Source: Sphingobacterium hotanense
Lineage (GTDB): Bacteria > Bacteroidota > Bacteroidia > Sphingobacteriales > Sphingobacteriaceae
Length of the DNA stretch: 64,000 nucleotides
Reading direction: 5' to 3'
Assembly (NCBI RefSeq): GCF_008274825.1
Contig: NZ_CP030848.1
Location: 1,798,001 to 1,862,000 of the forward strand
Below, in pieces: positions 16,371 through 24,043 of this stretch. The translations under genes and the position numbers were made by a program. Below the pieces are notes generated by a model that saw only the letters and a list, made by a program, of their open reading frames with translations, was not told the origin of the DNA and ran no database searches. Numbering within the stretch: position 1 is the first letter of the stretch; every line of letters starts with the position of its first letter.

Positions 16371-16433
16371 CTAATATCTATCGCCACAATGGCGATGATG
16401 GATACTGTAATGGTATGTGCGAGTGATCTTCAT
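16371..16433 (-). CDS. Histidine-rich leader peptide of the his operon
   Basis: A 20-codon frame from ATG at 16433 to TAG encodes 'MKITRTYHYSIHHRHCGDRY', with four His within eight residues. It starts about 7 bases after the predicted transcription start and ends 77 bases before hisG. A 7-bp perfect hairpin (16390-16396 with 16380-16386, TTG loop) overlaps its last His codons. This is the layout of ribosome-mediated attenuation: when His-tRNA is short, the ribosome stalls at the His codons and changes the fold of the leader. I could not identify a convincing terminator stem between the leader and hisG, so the detailed mechanism is unresolved. Confidence 0.82.
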   Translation of the reverse strand: MKITRTYHYSIHHRHCGDRY

Positions 16434-16446
16434 ATTATTAATGAAA

Positions 16447-16478
16447 CAAATGTAATGTATCAGCCTTTTTTATGCAAA
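16447..16478 (-). promoter_or_regulatory. Bacteroidota-type promoter of the his leader and hisGD
   Basis: On the minus strand TTTG (16478-16475), exactly 20 bases, then TACATTTG (16454-16447), matching the Bacteroidota consensus TTTG / TAnnTTTG. Predicted start near 16440, a few bases before the leader ATG. Confidence 0.75.
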
Positions 16479-16518
16479 CTTTTTTAATATTTTTTATCCT
16501 TTTTATGAAATTAGATAT

Positions 16519-16866
16519 GAAACAGACATTAGATATCAGATATTAGACATCAGACCCGATCCTGCTTATCCTTTGTATCCTTCCTTTCCTGGTTCAGAAC
16601 AGACATTAGATATCAGATAACAGACATCAGACCCGATCCTGCCCATCCTTGTATCCTTCCTTTCCTGGTTCAGAACAGACATTAGATATCAGATATTAGA
16701 CATCAGACCCGATCCTGCTTATCCTTGTATCCTTCCTCCCTGGTTCAGAACAGACATTAGATATCAGATAACAGACATCAGACCCGATCCGGCCCATCCT
16801 TGTATCCTTCCTTTCCTAGTTCAGACAATGGTCTAAAATCTAATGTCTAATATCTAATGTCTAATA
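16519..16866. repeat. Four-unit tandem repeat with inverted flank
   Basis: Four units of 75-78 bases start near 16519, 16597, 16673 and 16748. Units 1 and 3 share 'GATATTAGACATCAGACC' and 'CTGCTTATCC'; units 2 and 4 share 'GATAACAGACATCAGACC' and 'GCCCATCC', so the array is a doubled 152-base dimer. After the last unit, 16828-16866 carries the complementary 'GTCTAAAATCTAATGTCTAA' motif, so each unit can pair with the flank. The gap 16488-17037 has no gene. Confidence 0.9.
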
Positions 16867-16889
16867 TATCAACTACAAGTATAACCCCT

Positions 16890-16975
16890 TTCACTCCCAA
16901 TTCAAACCCAATACAAACCCCTATCATAACCCTTTCCGAGCGGGTATGATAGGTGTTTGTAATAGTTGTAAAAGG
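16890..16975. repeat. Hairpin-forming intergenic repeat, family C copy 1
   Basis: Begins 'CTCCCAATTCAAACCCAAT', then a long imperfect inverted repeat (16914-16932 with 16942-16959). A second copy with the same opening lies at 35990-36068. Both lie just past the stop of a minus-strand gene, so they may act as terminators or 3'-end stabilisers. Confidence 0.7.
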
Positions 16976-17037
16976 CTTGTGATCTTTCGTTGGTCGCTCG
17001 TAGCGTACAACTGTATTGCTAATAGTGACTAACTTAC

Positions 17038-19608
17038 CTAGAAATCAAACTTAATTCTGGCGCGGACACCCCATTCTGGAGCATCAGGATTATCTAAGTA
17101 ATTCAGGCGTTTTACTAAATCGACGCGTAATATTTTAAAGATGTTCGATACACCTGCGCTTGCTTCCATATACGGCTCGCTACCAAAGGTAAAGCTAGAT
17201 TGCTCGCCCTTACCGTTTGTTTGCCATGCGAAAACCTCATTGTTGAGTGAAGGATTGTTGCTATCTCTTAAGCCTCCATATACACCCTTGAAGCTAAATA
17301 CTTCGCGAAGTTTTAATTTCTTTAATAATGGAATTTTATTGAAAATAAAACCATTCATATAATACTGTACGTTGATGCTCGCATGATGATCCGATACAAA
17401 TTCCATGAAGTTCATCAAGTTGTAGGATTGCAACTGGTAGGCATACGTTTGGTTGGCACGATGAATATTTAAGAATAGATAGGGAATATTGCTCCCGAAG
17501 GTGTAAGATCCATCCAAATTAACGTCAGCATACCCAAACTGCGACAAATAAAACCTTTTAAAGATATCGGCAGATAGCGAATGATAGTTGTAGTCTCCGC
17601 CAAATAAACCTTTAACGCCAGCTGTGTAATTCAGATGGAAGATCGGATATTTGTTAAATAGGGGCGTACGGTATAGTTTTCCCTGATAATACTCTTCCTT
17701 AGGTGCGTAACGTACCCCTACATTGAATTCGGTAGATTGAAGGTGTGGCAAATTGTTGAAGCTGCCGTCTGCTTGTGGTAAACGATAGGATAGTACTCCT
17801 GCTGGGGTTTGTTTCCACCGTCCCAAGCCTGCGGTCACGGAAAAGTTATTGCTAAATTCTACCTTATAGTCAACCCGATACTCCTCATTATAAAGGTAAC
17901 TTTGATTTTCGCCTCGCTTAAATGATAACAAAACATTGTCTTCTTGAATAAATTCTAATTTTTGGCCAGGGATTTTCGTGTCGTATGACGCCGAAACACG
18001 GATATAATGCTGCGGGAAATTATAAATCGACTTGTTGTTCAAAGAGTAAGTTCCTGCTAGAAAATACTTCCATTTCTGATCGTCGAAGCCATAGGCCGTA
18101 TATCCCTCAAGATAGAACCTTTTGCTTAATCGATCTGTCGTACGACCACCGACGCGCAATCTAAACCCTTCTACTGGATTATAAGAATAAAAAGTATTAA
18201 CAGGGCCGATTTCTACCGGTCCGGCCTGCTTGTAACCCGATAATAAAAGGGCGCTGATGTCCATAAAGGTGCGGAACGATGGCATTTGTTGTAGGCTATC
18301 GATATTATGGTAGATCAAGCTCTCCGATTTGCTCAACGGTTCCGGTCTTAACGTCGCCCAATAGCTTTCCGGTTCGGCCTCGATTTCTTCCTCTTTCTTA
18401 ACAACATATACGTCAGGAACTAAGTAGGTGCTGTCTGGACGTTGTACGCCTTGTTGGTAATCATTGATCAACACTACGCGTTTTCCTTTTATTCCCTTTC
18501 CTTTGCCTGTAATCGCGAAGTCAATGCCCAAGCTGGATTTGCTTAGGTAGAACTTATTATTGTGATCTTTGTCAAAGGCTAATTCTATGTCAAGATCGCG
18601 CACAAAGTTTAAGTTGATATCGTCGGCAACGGTCATTGCAGCACGTTGTACGGCATAGTTACCATCCAATGTGATGTAGAGTTTACCTGTAAATAATAAA
18701 TCGTTTTTATTCCTAGGAAAGAAGCTCAGCTCCACCAAGTTGGGCTGCGCTGTTTTGATCGTGTCGGTAATATAGAAACGATAGAAGGTAGGCGCGCTAT
18801 TAGCAATCGGGCTCAAAAACTGGTTGGTCAAGATCTCGATGTTATTATCGTAGATTTCGACTTCATCATATAAACGGTTGAAATACTTGCTCAAACCGTC
18901 ATTGTCTACAAATTTGGGGTCAAACTGTGCCTTCTTCTCCGCCATCACGTATTGCTTTTTCGCGTTTGGATCTTTCCGGTAATATACCTTCGAGAATTTT
19001 TCCTCCATATATGCGGGCAATACATAGTTGCCATTGACACTGGCCGTGTCATCTTCTTGAAATAGGAATTGATACTTTTTGAATACCTTTTTGTTTTTAA
19101 ATTTCGCATCCAAATTGCTTAGACCTAAGCTTATCTTCTCATATTGGTTGAATTCGGCAAAAGACTGACCAGTCAATCGGTTTTGATCACGATGTTCTAC
19201 AACCTTCCGGATCAGCTCAACGGCAGGATTATTCTTATTCGAATATTTTCCCCTGCGAGGGCGCTTGATGACGACCTCTTCAATTTTATTAGAAGGGAAT
19301 AGGAATATTTTCGCATTTCCGGCATTATCCCTTGTCACTACAAATTCCTCCGCGTCGAATCCTACAGAACTAATGCGCAGCTTGCTCAAATTGCTCGGAA
19401 GGCTAAGCGTAAAAGTACCGTTAGCGGTTGATGATGCGCCCGACTCTTTGCTGGTTCCGATAATGCTGATCGATGCATAGGGAATTGCTTCGTAAGTTTC
19501 CGCGTTCATCACTCTACCTTTTACAGTGACTGTCTGCTGTCCCCACGCAGCCGAAATTCCAAAGAATGTAAACAGGACGAATAGGATGCCTTGTATATGT
19601 GATTTCAT
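17038..19608 (-). CDS. DUF5686 outer-membrane protein with carboxypeptidase-regulatory-like domain
   Basis: 856 residues: signal peptide ('ILFVLFTFFGISAAWGQ'), CarboxypepD_reg-like beta-sandwich at about 25-110 ('VTVKGRVMNAETYEAIPYAS' to 'EVVIKRPRRG'), then DUF5686 from about 125 with aromatic-rich strands in the last 400 residues ending in 'RARIKFDF', the Phe-terminated beta-barrel end of outer-membrane proteins. Function of DUF5686 is not established; it is conserved in Bacteroidota and resembles TonB-dependent receptors without a plug. Monocistronic by context: repeats follow the stop, and 390 bases of AT-rich DNA precede pckA on the other side. Confidence 0.88.
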   Translation of the reverse strand: MKSHIQGILFVLFTFFGISAAWGQQTVTVKGRVMNAETYEAIPYASISIIGTSKESGASSTANGTFTLSLPSNLSKLRISSVGFDAEEFVVTRDNAGNAKIFLFPSNKIEEVVIKRPRRGKYSNKNNPAVELIRKVVEHRDQNRLTGQSFAEFNQYEKISLGLSNLDAKFKNKKVFKKYQFLFQEDDTASVNGNYVLPAYMEEKFSKVYYRKDPNAKKQYVMAEKKAQFDPKFVDNDGLSKYFNRLYDEVEIYDNNIEILTNQFLSPIANSAPTFYRFYITDTIKTAQPNLVELSFFPRNKNDLLFTGKLYITLDGNYAVQRAAMTVADDINLNFVRDLDIELAFDKDHNNKFYLSKSSLGIDFAITGKGKGIKGKRVVLINDYQQGVQRPDSTYLVPDVYVVKKEEEIEAEPESYWATLRPEPLSKSESLIYHNIDSLQQMPSFRTFMDISALLLSGYKQAGPVEIGPVNTFYSYNPVEGFRLRVGGRTTDRLSKRFYLEGYTAYGFDDQKWKYFLAGTYSLNNKSIYNFPQHYIRVSASYDTKIPGQKLEFIQEDNVLLSFKRGENQSYLYNEEYRVDYKVEFSNNFSVTAGLGRWKQTPAGVLSYRLPQADGSFNNLPHLQSTEFNVGVRYAPKEEYYQGKLYRTPLFNKYPIFHLNYTAGVKGLFGGDYNYHSLSADIFKRFYLSQFGYADVNLDGSYTFGSNIPYLFLNIHRANQTYAYQLQSYNLMNFMEFVSDHHASINVQYYMNGFIFNKIPLLKKLKLREVFSFKGVYGGLRDSNNPSLNNEVFAWQTNGKGEQSSFTFGSEPYMEASAGVSNIFKILRVDLVKRLNYLDNPDAPEWGVRARIKFDF

Positions 19609-19946
19609 AATGCTTACTTTTTGACTTTTGTATCCTTTTGTTCAAAAAGTTATGCAAATAACAGCTTTATTCTTTAGATAAAAAAGAGGCATTTCTTCGT
19701 TTTGACGATTTTATGATATTTCCAGCCAAAATTTCCATGTTATGACATACAAATTGCTGTGTCAGTTAAACGCTACACGTATTTTATCCGTTTGAGTTAA
19801 CCTATATTGTCTGATTTAAAAAATATTCAAATGCTAAAGGTTAATTCTTTTTTTAGCTAAAAACTTGTGACAATTTTTTTAAATTATAATATATTGAAAT
19901 ACAGTGTTTTAAAATTGTGTATTTCATACAATATGCTAAATTTTCT

Positions 19947-19977
19947 TTTTTAGTTGCTAAAAATATATCTAGCTTTG
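19947..19977 (+). promoter_or_regulatory. Probable promoter of pckA
   Basis: TAGCTTTG at 19970-19977 fits TAnnTTTG; 19 bases upstream is TTTT (19947-19950), a weak match to TTTG. The predicted start is near 19984, which requires translation to begin at the ATG at 19999. The rest of 19609-19946 is AT-rich with no gene. Confidence 0.5.
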
Positions 19978-19998
19978 TCGCAAAATAAAGCCTATATA

Positions 19999-21561
19999 AT
20001 GACAAACGTAATCAGTATTCAATTAGAGGCTCTTGGCATTCGACCAGAAGAGCCAATCTATGTCCAGCTCCCGGTTCCCGAACTAGTGGAACACGCTGTA
20101 AAACAAAATCAAGGAACTCTTACGGATAGTGGTGCATTAAGTTTCGCCACCGGAAAATTTACGGGGCGCTCACCAGAGTCCCGTTTTATCGTTAAAGACG
20201 AGTTTACTTTCGATCAAGTTAATTGGGGTAAAGTAAACAAAGCGATGACTGTAGAGCTGTTCGATCAACTTCAAGATCGGGTTAGCCGCTATTTATCGCA
20301 GATTCCGCTGTATATCCGTTCGGTACAAGCTTGCAACCATAAAGCTTATGCGCAGCAGGTCCTTGTGGTTTGTGAACGTCCCGTTCAAAGCCATTTTGTC
20401 GATAACATGTTTATCGAAACAGATATTCAGAAGCAAGAACGCATAGATTGGTCGGTTTTAGTGGCTTCAGATTTACAATTGGAGGATTATGAAGAGCTTG
20501 GCTTGCCGACATCTCACTGCGTTGCAGTAGATTTAACGCGCCAGGTAATCCTGATCATCGGTACAGCATATACCGGCGAGATTAAAAAAGGTGTGTTCAG
20601 TGCTTTGAATTACTTATTACCATTGAAACACAATGTGCTTACCATGCACTGTTCTGCAAACGTTGGTAAGGATAATGACACTGCTCTATTCTTTGGCCTG
20701 TCGGGTACTGGTAAAACGACGCTTTCTTCAGATGAGGGGCGTTACTTAATCGGCGATGATGAGCATGGCTGGGCAGACAACGAAATCTTTAACTTCGAAG
20801 GTGGCTGTTATGCAAAAGGTATTGGCCTGACGCATCAACATGAGCCGCAGATTTTCAACGCGATCAAATTTGGCGCATTGATTGAAAATGCGAAATTCAA
20901 ACCAGGTACTCGCGAGATTGATTATAATGATATCAGCATCACCGAGAACTTACGCGTTTCTTATCCTTTGGAATTTATTGAGAATACAAGCGACAAGAAC
21001 TGCTGTAATGCACCAAAGCATATTTTCTTTTTAAGTGCAGATGCATTCGGCGTGTTGCCTCCAATTTCCAAGCTGACGCCAGAGCAGGCGATGTTTTACT
21101 TCATCAACGGCTATACCGCGAAAGTGGCAGGTACGGAAATGGGCGTAAAAACACCGACGGCAACTTTTTCAGCATGCTTTGGAGCAGCATTTTTACCCTT
21201 ACATCCGATGCGCTATGCAGAGATGTTGAAACAACGATTAGAAAATCATCAAGATATTCAGGTTTGGTTGGTAAACACCGGCTGGGTAGCGGGGCCATAT
21301 GGAGTTGGGCGTAGAATCCAATTGGCTTATACCCGTCAGTTAATCCGCAGCGCGATGGAGAATGTCATCGGCGAGGCTGGTTATGAGGTGCACCCAATCT
21401 TTGATCTTCAAATGCCTAGGGAATGTCCGGGCGTCCCTTCGGAGCTGTTAAATCCGAAACGTGTATGGGCAAATCAAGAGGGATATGTCGAAATGGCTGA
21501 GAAGCTAAAGGGCATGTTTGAAGAAAATTATGTACAGTATGTCAAATTAGAGGAAGCTTAA
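19999..21561 (+). CDS. pckA: Phosphoenolpyruvate carboxykinase (ATP)
   Basis: 520 residues. Converts oxaloacetate and ATP to phosphoenolpyruvate, CO2 and ADP, the entry step of gluconeogenesis. Visible motifs: 'ATGKFTGRSPESRFIV' (oxaloacetate-binding Arg), 'MHCSANVG', Walker A 'GLSGTGKTTLS', 'IGDDEHGW' (metal/kinase 2), 'NFEGGCYAK', and 'GTRxxDYND'-like 'GTREIDYND'. The ATG at 19999 starts the conserved N terminus; an in-frame TTG at 19954 lies upstream of the predicted promoter box and is not used. fbp follows after 21 bases, making a gluconeogenic operon. Confidence 0.97.
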   Translation: MTNVISIQLEALGIRPEEPIYVQLPVPELVEHAVKQNQGTLTDSGALSFATGKFTGRSPESRFIVKDEFTFDQVNWGKVNKAMTVELFDQLQDRVSRYLSQIPLYIRSVQACNHKAYAQQVLVVCERPVQSHFVDNMFIETDIQKQERIDWSVLVASDLQLEDYEELGLPTSHCVAVDLTRQVILIIGTAYTGEIKKGVFSALNYLLPLKHNVLTMHCSANVGKDNDTALFFGLSGTGKTTLSSDEGRYLIGDDEHGWADNEIFNFEGGCYAKGIGLTHQHEPQIFNAIKFGALIENAKFKPGTREIDYNDISITENLRVSYPLEFIENTSDKNCCNAPKHIFFLSADAFGVLPPISKLTPEQAMFYFINGYTAKVAGTEMGVKTPTATFSACFGAAFLPLHPMRYAEMLKQRLENHQDIQVWLVNTGWVAGPYGVGRRIQLAYTRQLIRSAMENVIGEAGYEVHPIFDLQMPRECPGVPSELLNPKRVWANQEGYVEMAEKLKGMFEENYVQYVKLEEA

Positions 21562-21582
21562 TCGAAAAAAGCGGATAGAATA

Positions 21583-22608
21583 ATGAGTATACAAACATTA
21601 GAACAGTTTATTATTGAGCAACAAGCTCAATTTCCAACCGCAAAAGGTGAATTTACCCGTTTGTTGCAGGCAATTTCCCTGGCGGCAAAGATTGTTCATC
21701 GCGAAGTGAATAAGGCTGGATTAGCCGATATTCTAGGGAAACAAGGCAATTGCAATGTGCAGGGCGAGGAACAACAAAAGCTTGATGTTTTTGCTGACAA
21801 CCATTTTATGGATGCGCTTAAACGTGGTGGCGAATGTTGTTATCTAGCTTCAGAAGAGCATGAAGATGGTATCGACTTAACACAGACCAAACGTTATCGT
21901 GTAGGAAAATACATGGTCTACTTCGACCCCTTGGATGGTTCTTCCAACATTGACTCGAATGTCTCTGTCGGTACGATTTTCTCCATCTACAAGCGCAAAA
22001 GTGCTGAAGGAGAGGTGCAAGCGATAGACTTCGCGCAAACTGGCCGCGAGCAGGTAGCTGCTGGCTATGTGATCTACGGCTCGTCGACCGTATTGGTTTA
22101 TACCACTGGAAAGGGAGTCGATGGCTTTACCCTAGATCCGTCTATTGGTGAATTCTGCCTGTCACATCCTGGTTTGACCATCCCAAAAGACGGTCGTGTG
22201 TACTCTGTAAACGAGAGCAATTACAATCAGTTCTCTTCCGCAATTAAGCATTACTTACAATTTTGCAAGGAAATAGATCCAAAGACAAGTAGACCGTATT
22301 CATCGCGTTATATCGGTTCTCTAGTGGCTGATTTCCATCGCAACATGATACAAGGCGGGATATTTCTTTATCCAAGCACCGTACAATATCCGAACGGAAA
22401 ACTACGCTTAATGTATGAATGTAATCCTTTAGCCTTCATCGCCGAACAAGCTGGAGGAAAGGCATCTACAGGCGTTGCACCCATCATGGATATCGAACCT
22501 AAAGAACTACACCAAAGAACACCATTGATCATCGGTAGTGAAAAGATGGTCGAAATGGTAGAAAAGTACATCCACGAATATGCAGACGTGGAGCCAACTT
22601 TGGTATAG
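21583..22608 (+). CDS. fbp: Fructose-1,6-bisphosphatase class I
   Basis: 341 residues. Hydrolyses fructose 1,6-bisphosphate to fructose 6-phosphate. Key motifs are 'SEEHED' (metal Glu), 'YFDPLDGSSNIDSN' (metal Asp/Asp and the substrate loop), 'GSLVADFHRNMIQGGIFLYP' and 'LMYECNPLAFIAEQAGGKAS' (active-site Glu and Lys/Arg region). Length is usual for bacterial class I enzymes. It follows pckA closely, so both irreversible gluconeogenic steps are expressed together, fitting growth on amino acids. The transcript ends at the long hairpin at 22642. Confidence 0.97.
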   Translation: MSIQTLEQFIIEQQAQFPTAKGEFTRLLQAISLAAKIVHREVNKAGLADILGKQGNCNVQGEEQQKLDVFADNHFMDALKRGGECCYLASEEHEDGIDLTQTKRYRVGKYMVYFDPLDGSSNIDSNVSVGTIFSIYKRKSAEGEVQAIDFAQTGREQVAAGYVIYGSSTVLVYTTGKGVDGFTLDPSIGEFCLSHPGLTIPKDGRVYSVNESNYNQFSSAIKHYLQFCKEIDPKTSRPYSSRYIGSLVADFHRNMIQGGIFLYPSTVQYPNGKLRLMYECNPLAFIAEQAGGKASTGVAPIMDIEPKELHQRTPLIIGSEKMVEMVEKYIHEYADVEPTLV

Positions 22609-22617
22609 CTTTTTTTA

Positions 22618-23030
22618 GTAGTTAGTATTTAGTATTAAGTAATTAGACCTATGTCGTCATTTCTAGTTTATAAAAACTGGAAATGATGATAGTAGGTCTA
22701 ATTTTTTTTGTCCTGTTAAGGGAAAGGATATGGGGTACAATAGCGGGGAACTTGCTTTAGAATAGGAATATGAGCTGTTTTGAACCAAGAAAGGAAGGAT
22801 TTTAAAGATGAGCAGGATCTTGTTAATCCTTGAATCCTTTTTTTCCTGGTTCAAGACAACCTTCCCTTCTTGTTTAAACCAAAAGTTCAGACTTAATATA
22901 AATCCAAATCATCCCTTTCCAAGTCTAAAAGGCGGACATAGGTCTAAACTCTAACATCTGACATTTAATATCTAACCCCAAATACCAGCCCTAGGTCTTA
23001 ATACTAACTACTAAATACTAACTACTATCC
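22618..23030. repeat. Composite inverted repeat element (families A and B)
   Basis: Left arm 22618-22652 ('AGTAGTTAGTATTTAGTATT', then 'TTAGACCTA') is complementary to the right arm 22991-23026 ('TAGGTCTTAATACTAACTAC' onward). Inside, 22781-22855 holds two inverted copies of a second motif: a forward 'GAACCAAGAAAGGAAGGATT' and a reverse 'AATCCTTTTTTTCCTGGTTC'. The 434-base gap has no gene. Confidence 0.75.
22642..22709 (+). terminator. Long hairpin terminator after fbp
   Basis: About 26 nearly continuous pairs (arms 22642-22668 and 22674-22702, small mismatches) around a short loop, followed by a run of eight T residues. The outer arm is part of the intergenic repeat family, so the repeat may serve as the terminator. 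Confidence 0.8.
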
Positions 23031-23042
23031 TTATATTTGACT

Positions 23043-23897
23043 ATGAAACACCTATTCACCCTCCTCAGTTTGCTGGCAATACAAGGCTTGTATGCACAGC
23101 AAAACATATCCTCATTCTTTTCTGGAACATGGAAAGTAGAGGGCAAAGAATTGTATGAACATTGGGATAGGCTTTCTGATGATCATCTGAAAGGCTTTTC
23201 ATATGGGTTCTCAGAAGGTAAGGGGATCTCAACAATCGAATATATCGACCTGAAGGCAACAAATGGAAAACTCATTTTCGAGGCGAATGTAATCGGTCAG
23301 AATGATGGGAAAGCAATACAGTTCGAAGGCAGCAGCGGTAAAGATTATTATATTTTTTTAAACCCTGAACATGATTTTCCTAAGAAGATTTTATATAAGA
23401 AATTTAGTGAGGATACCATGCACGTCGCAATTGGAGCAGGAGGGAAGGAGTACACTTTTAATATGATTCGTCAAGTAACTACGGGCAATCATACATCAAC
23501 CGCCATTGTAGATACAACTTATGATGAAGCTTTAGCACAGAAATTAAACGCCGACGAGCGTGGGATGAAATCCTATTTCTTTGTGGTCCTGAAGACTGGA
23601 ACTAATCAAACCAAAGATAAGAACCTAATCAATGAAAGCTTTACAGGACACATGGCAAACATAAATCGCCTTGTAAATGAAGATAAATTAATTGTTGCAG
23701 GTCCGTTCGGAAAGAATCAGGATAATTACCGCGGACTATTTATTTTCCATAATGTCGCCAATGAATCAGAATTAGCGATTATCCTGAAGACAGATCCGGC
23801 TATTAAAAATAGTCTATTGGATTTTAAGATTTACCCTTGGTGCGGATCGGCAGCACTGCCTATGTATCTGCCTTTTTCAAAGAAAATAAGTCGATAA
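23043..23897 (+). CDS. Secreted DUF6265-like plus YCII-domain protein
   Basis: 284 residues from the ATG at 23043. Signal peptide ('LFTLLSLLAIQGLYAQ'), then residues about 20-145 resembling the DUF6265 lipocalin-like domain ('FFSGTWKVEGKELYEHW', 'YIFLNPEHDFPKKILYKK'), then about 170-280 a YCII-like domain ('KSYFFVVLKTGTN', 'HMANINRLVNEDKLIVAGPF', 'FKIYPWCG'). YCII domains are usually cytoplasmic dimers of uncertain function; an exported fusion is unusual but I have seen this arrangement only here and cannot say how rare it is. Flanked by repeats on both sides; monocistronic. Confidence 0.75.
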   Translation: MKHLFTLLSLLAIQGLYAQQNISSFFSGTWKVEGKELYEHWDRLSDDHLKGFSYGFSEGKGISTIEYIDLKATNGKLIFEANVIGQNDGKAIQFEGSSGKDYYIFLNPEHDFPKKILYKKFSEDTMHVAIGAGGKEYTFNMIRQVTTGNHTSTAIVDTTYDEALAQKLNADERGMKSYFFVVLKTGTNQTKDKNLINESFTGHMANINRLVNEDKLIVAGPFGKNQDNYRGLFIFHNVANESELAIILKTDPAIKNSLLDFKIYPWCGSAALPMYLPFSKKISR

Positions 23898-23902
23898 TTT
23901 TT

Positions 23903-24041
23903 GTAGTAGATAGTATTTAGTAGTTAGTATTAAGACCTATAGCGTCCTTATCAAACATCTAAGATAATATAGACATTAGATAAAGGTCCTTCTGCTTGCG
24001 CATCAAAGTCTAATATCTAATGTCTTATATCTAATCTCTAC
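23903..24041. repeat. Intergenic repeat family A, inverted pair
   Basis: Left arm near 23903-23945 ('GTATTTAGTAGTTAGTATTA', then 'AGACCTA') and right arm near 24007-24041 ('AGTCTAATATCTAATGTCTT' onward) fill the gap between two convergent genes. Confidence 0.7.
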
Positions 24042-24043
24042 TA

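Noticed and set aside
16297..16387. Longer HisG start at GTG
   Set aside because: The extra residues are unlike HisG and overlap the leader peptide; a TTG at 16294 starts the homology.
16519..16823. CRISPR-like array
   Set aside because: Units of about 76 bases are directly contiguous and have no variable spacers, and no cas genes are near.
23032..23039. TATATTTG as a promoter for the YCII gene
   Set aside because: The box is 3 bases from the ATG, so the transcription start would fall at or after the start codon.
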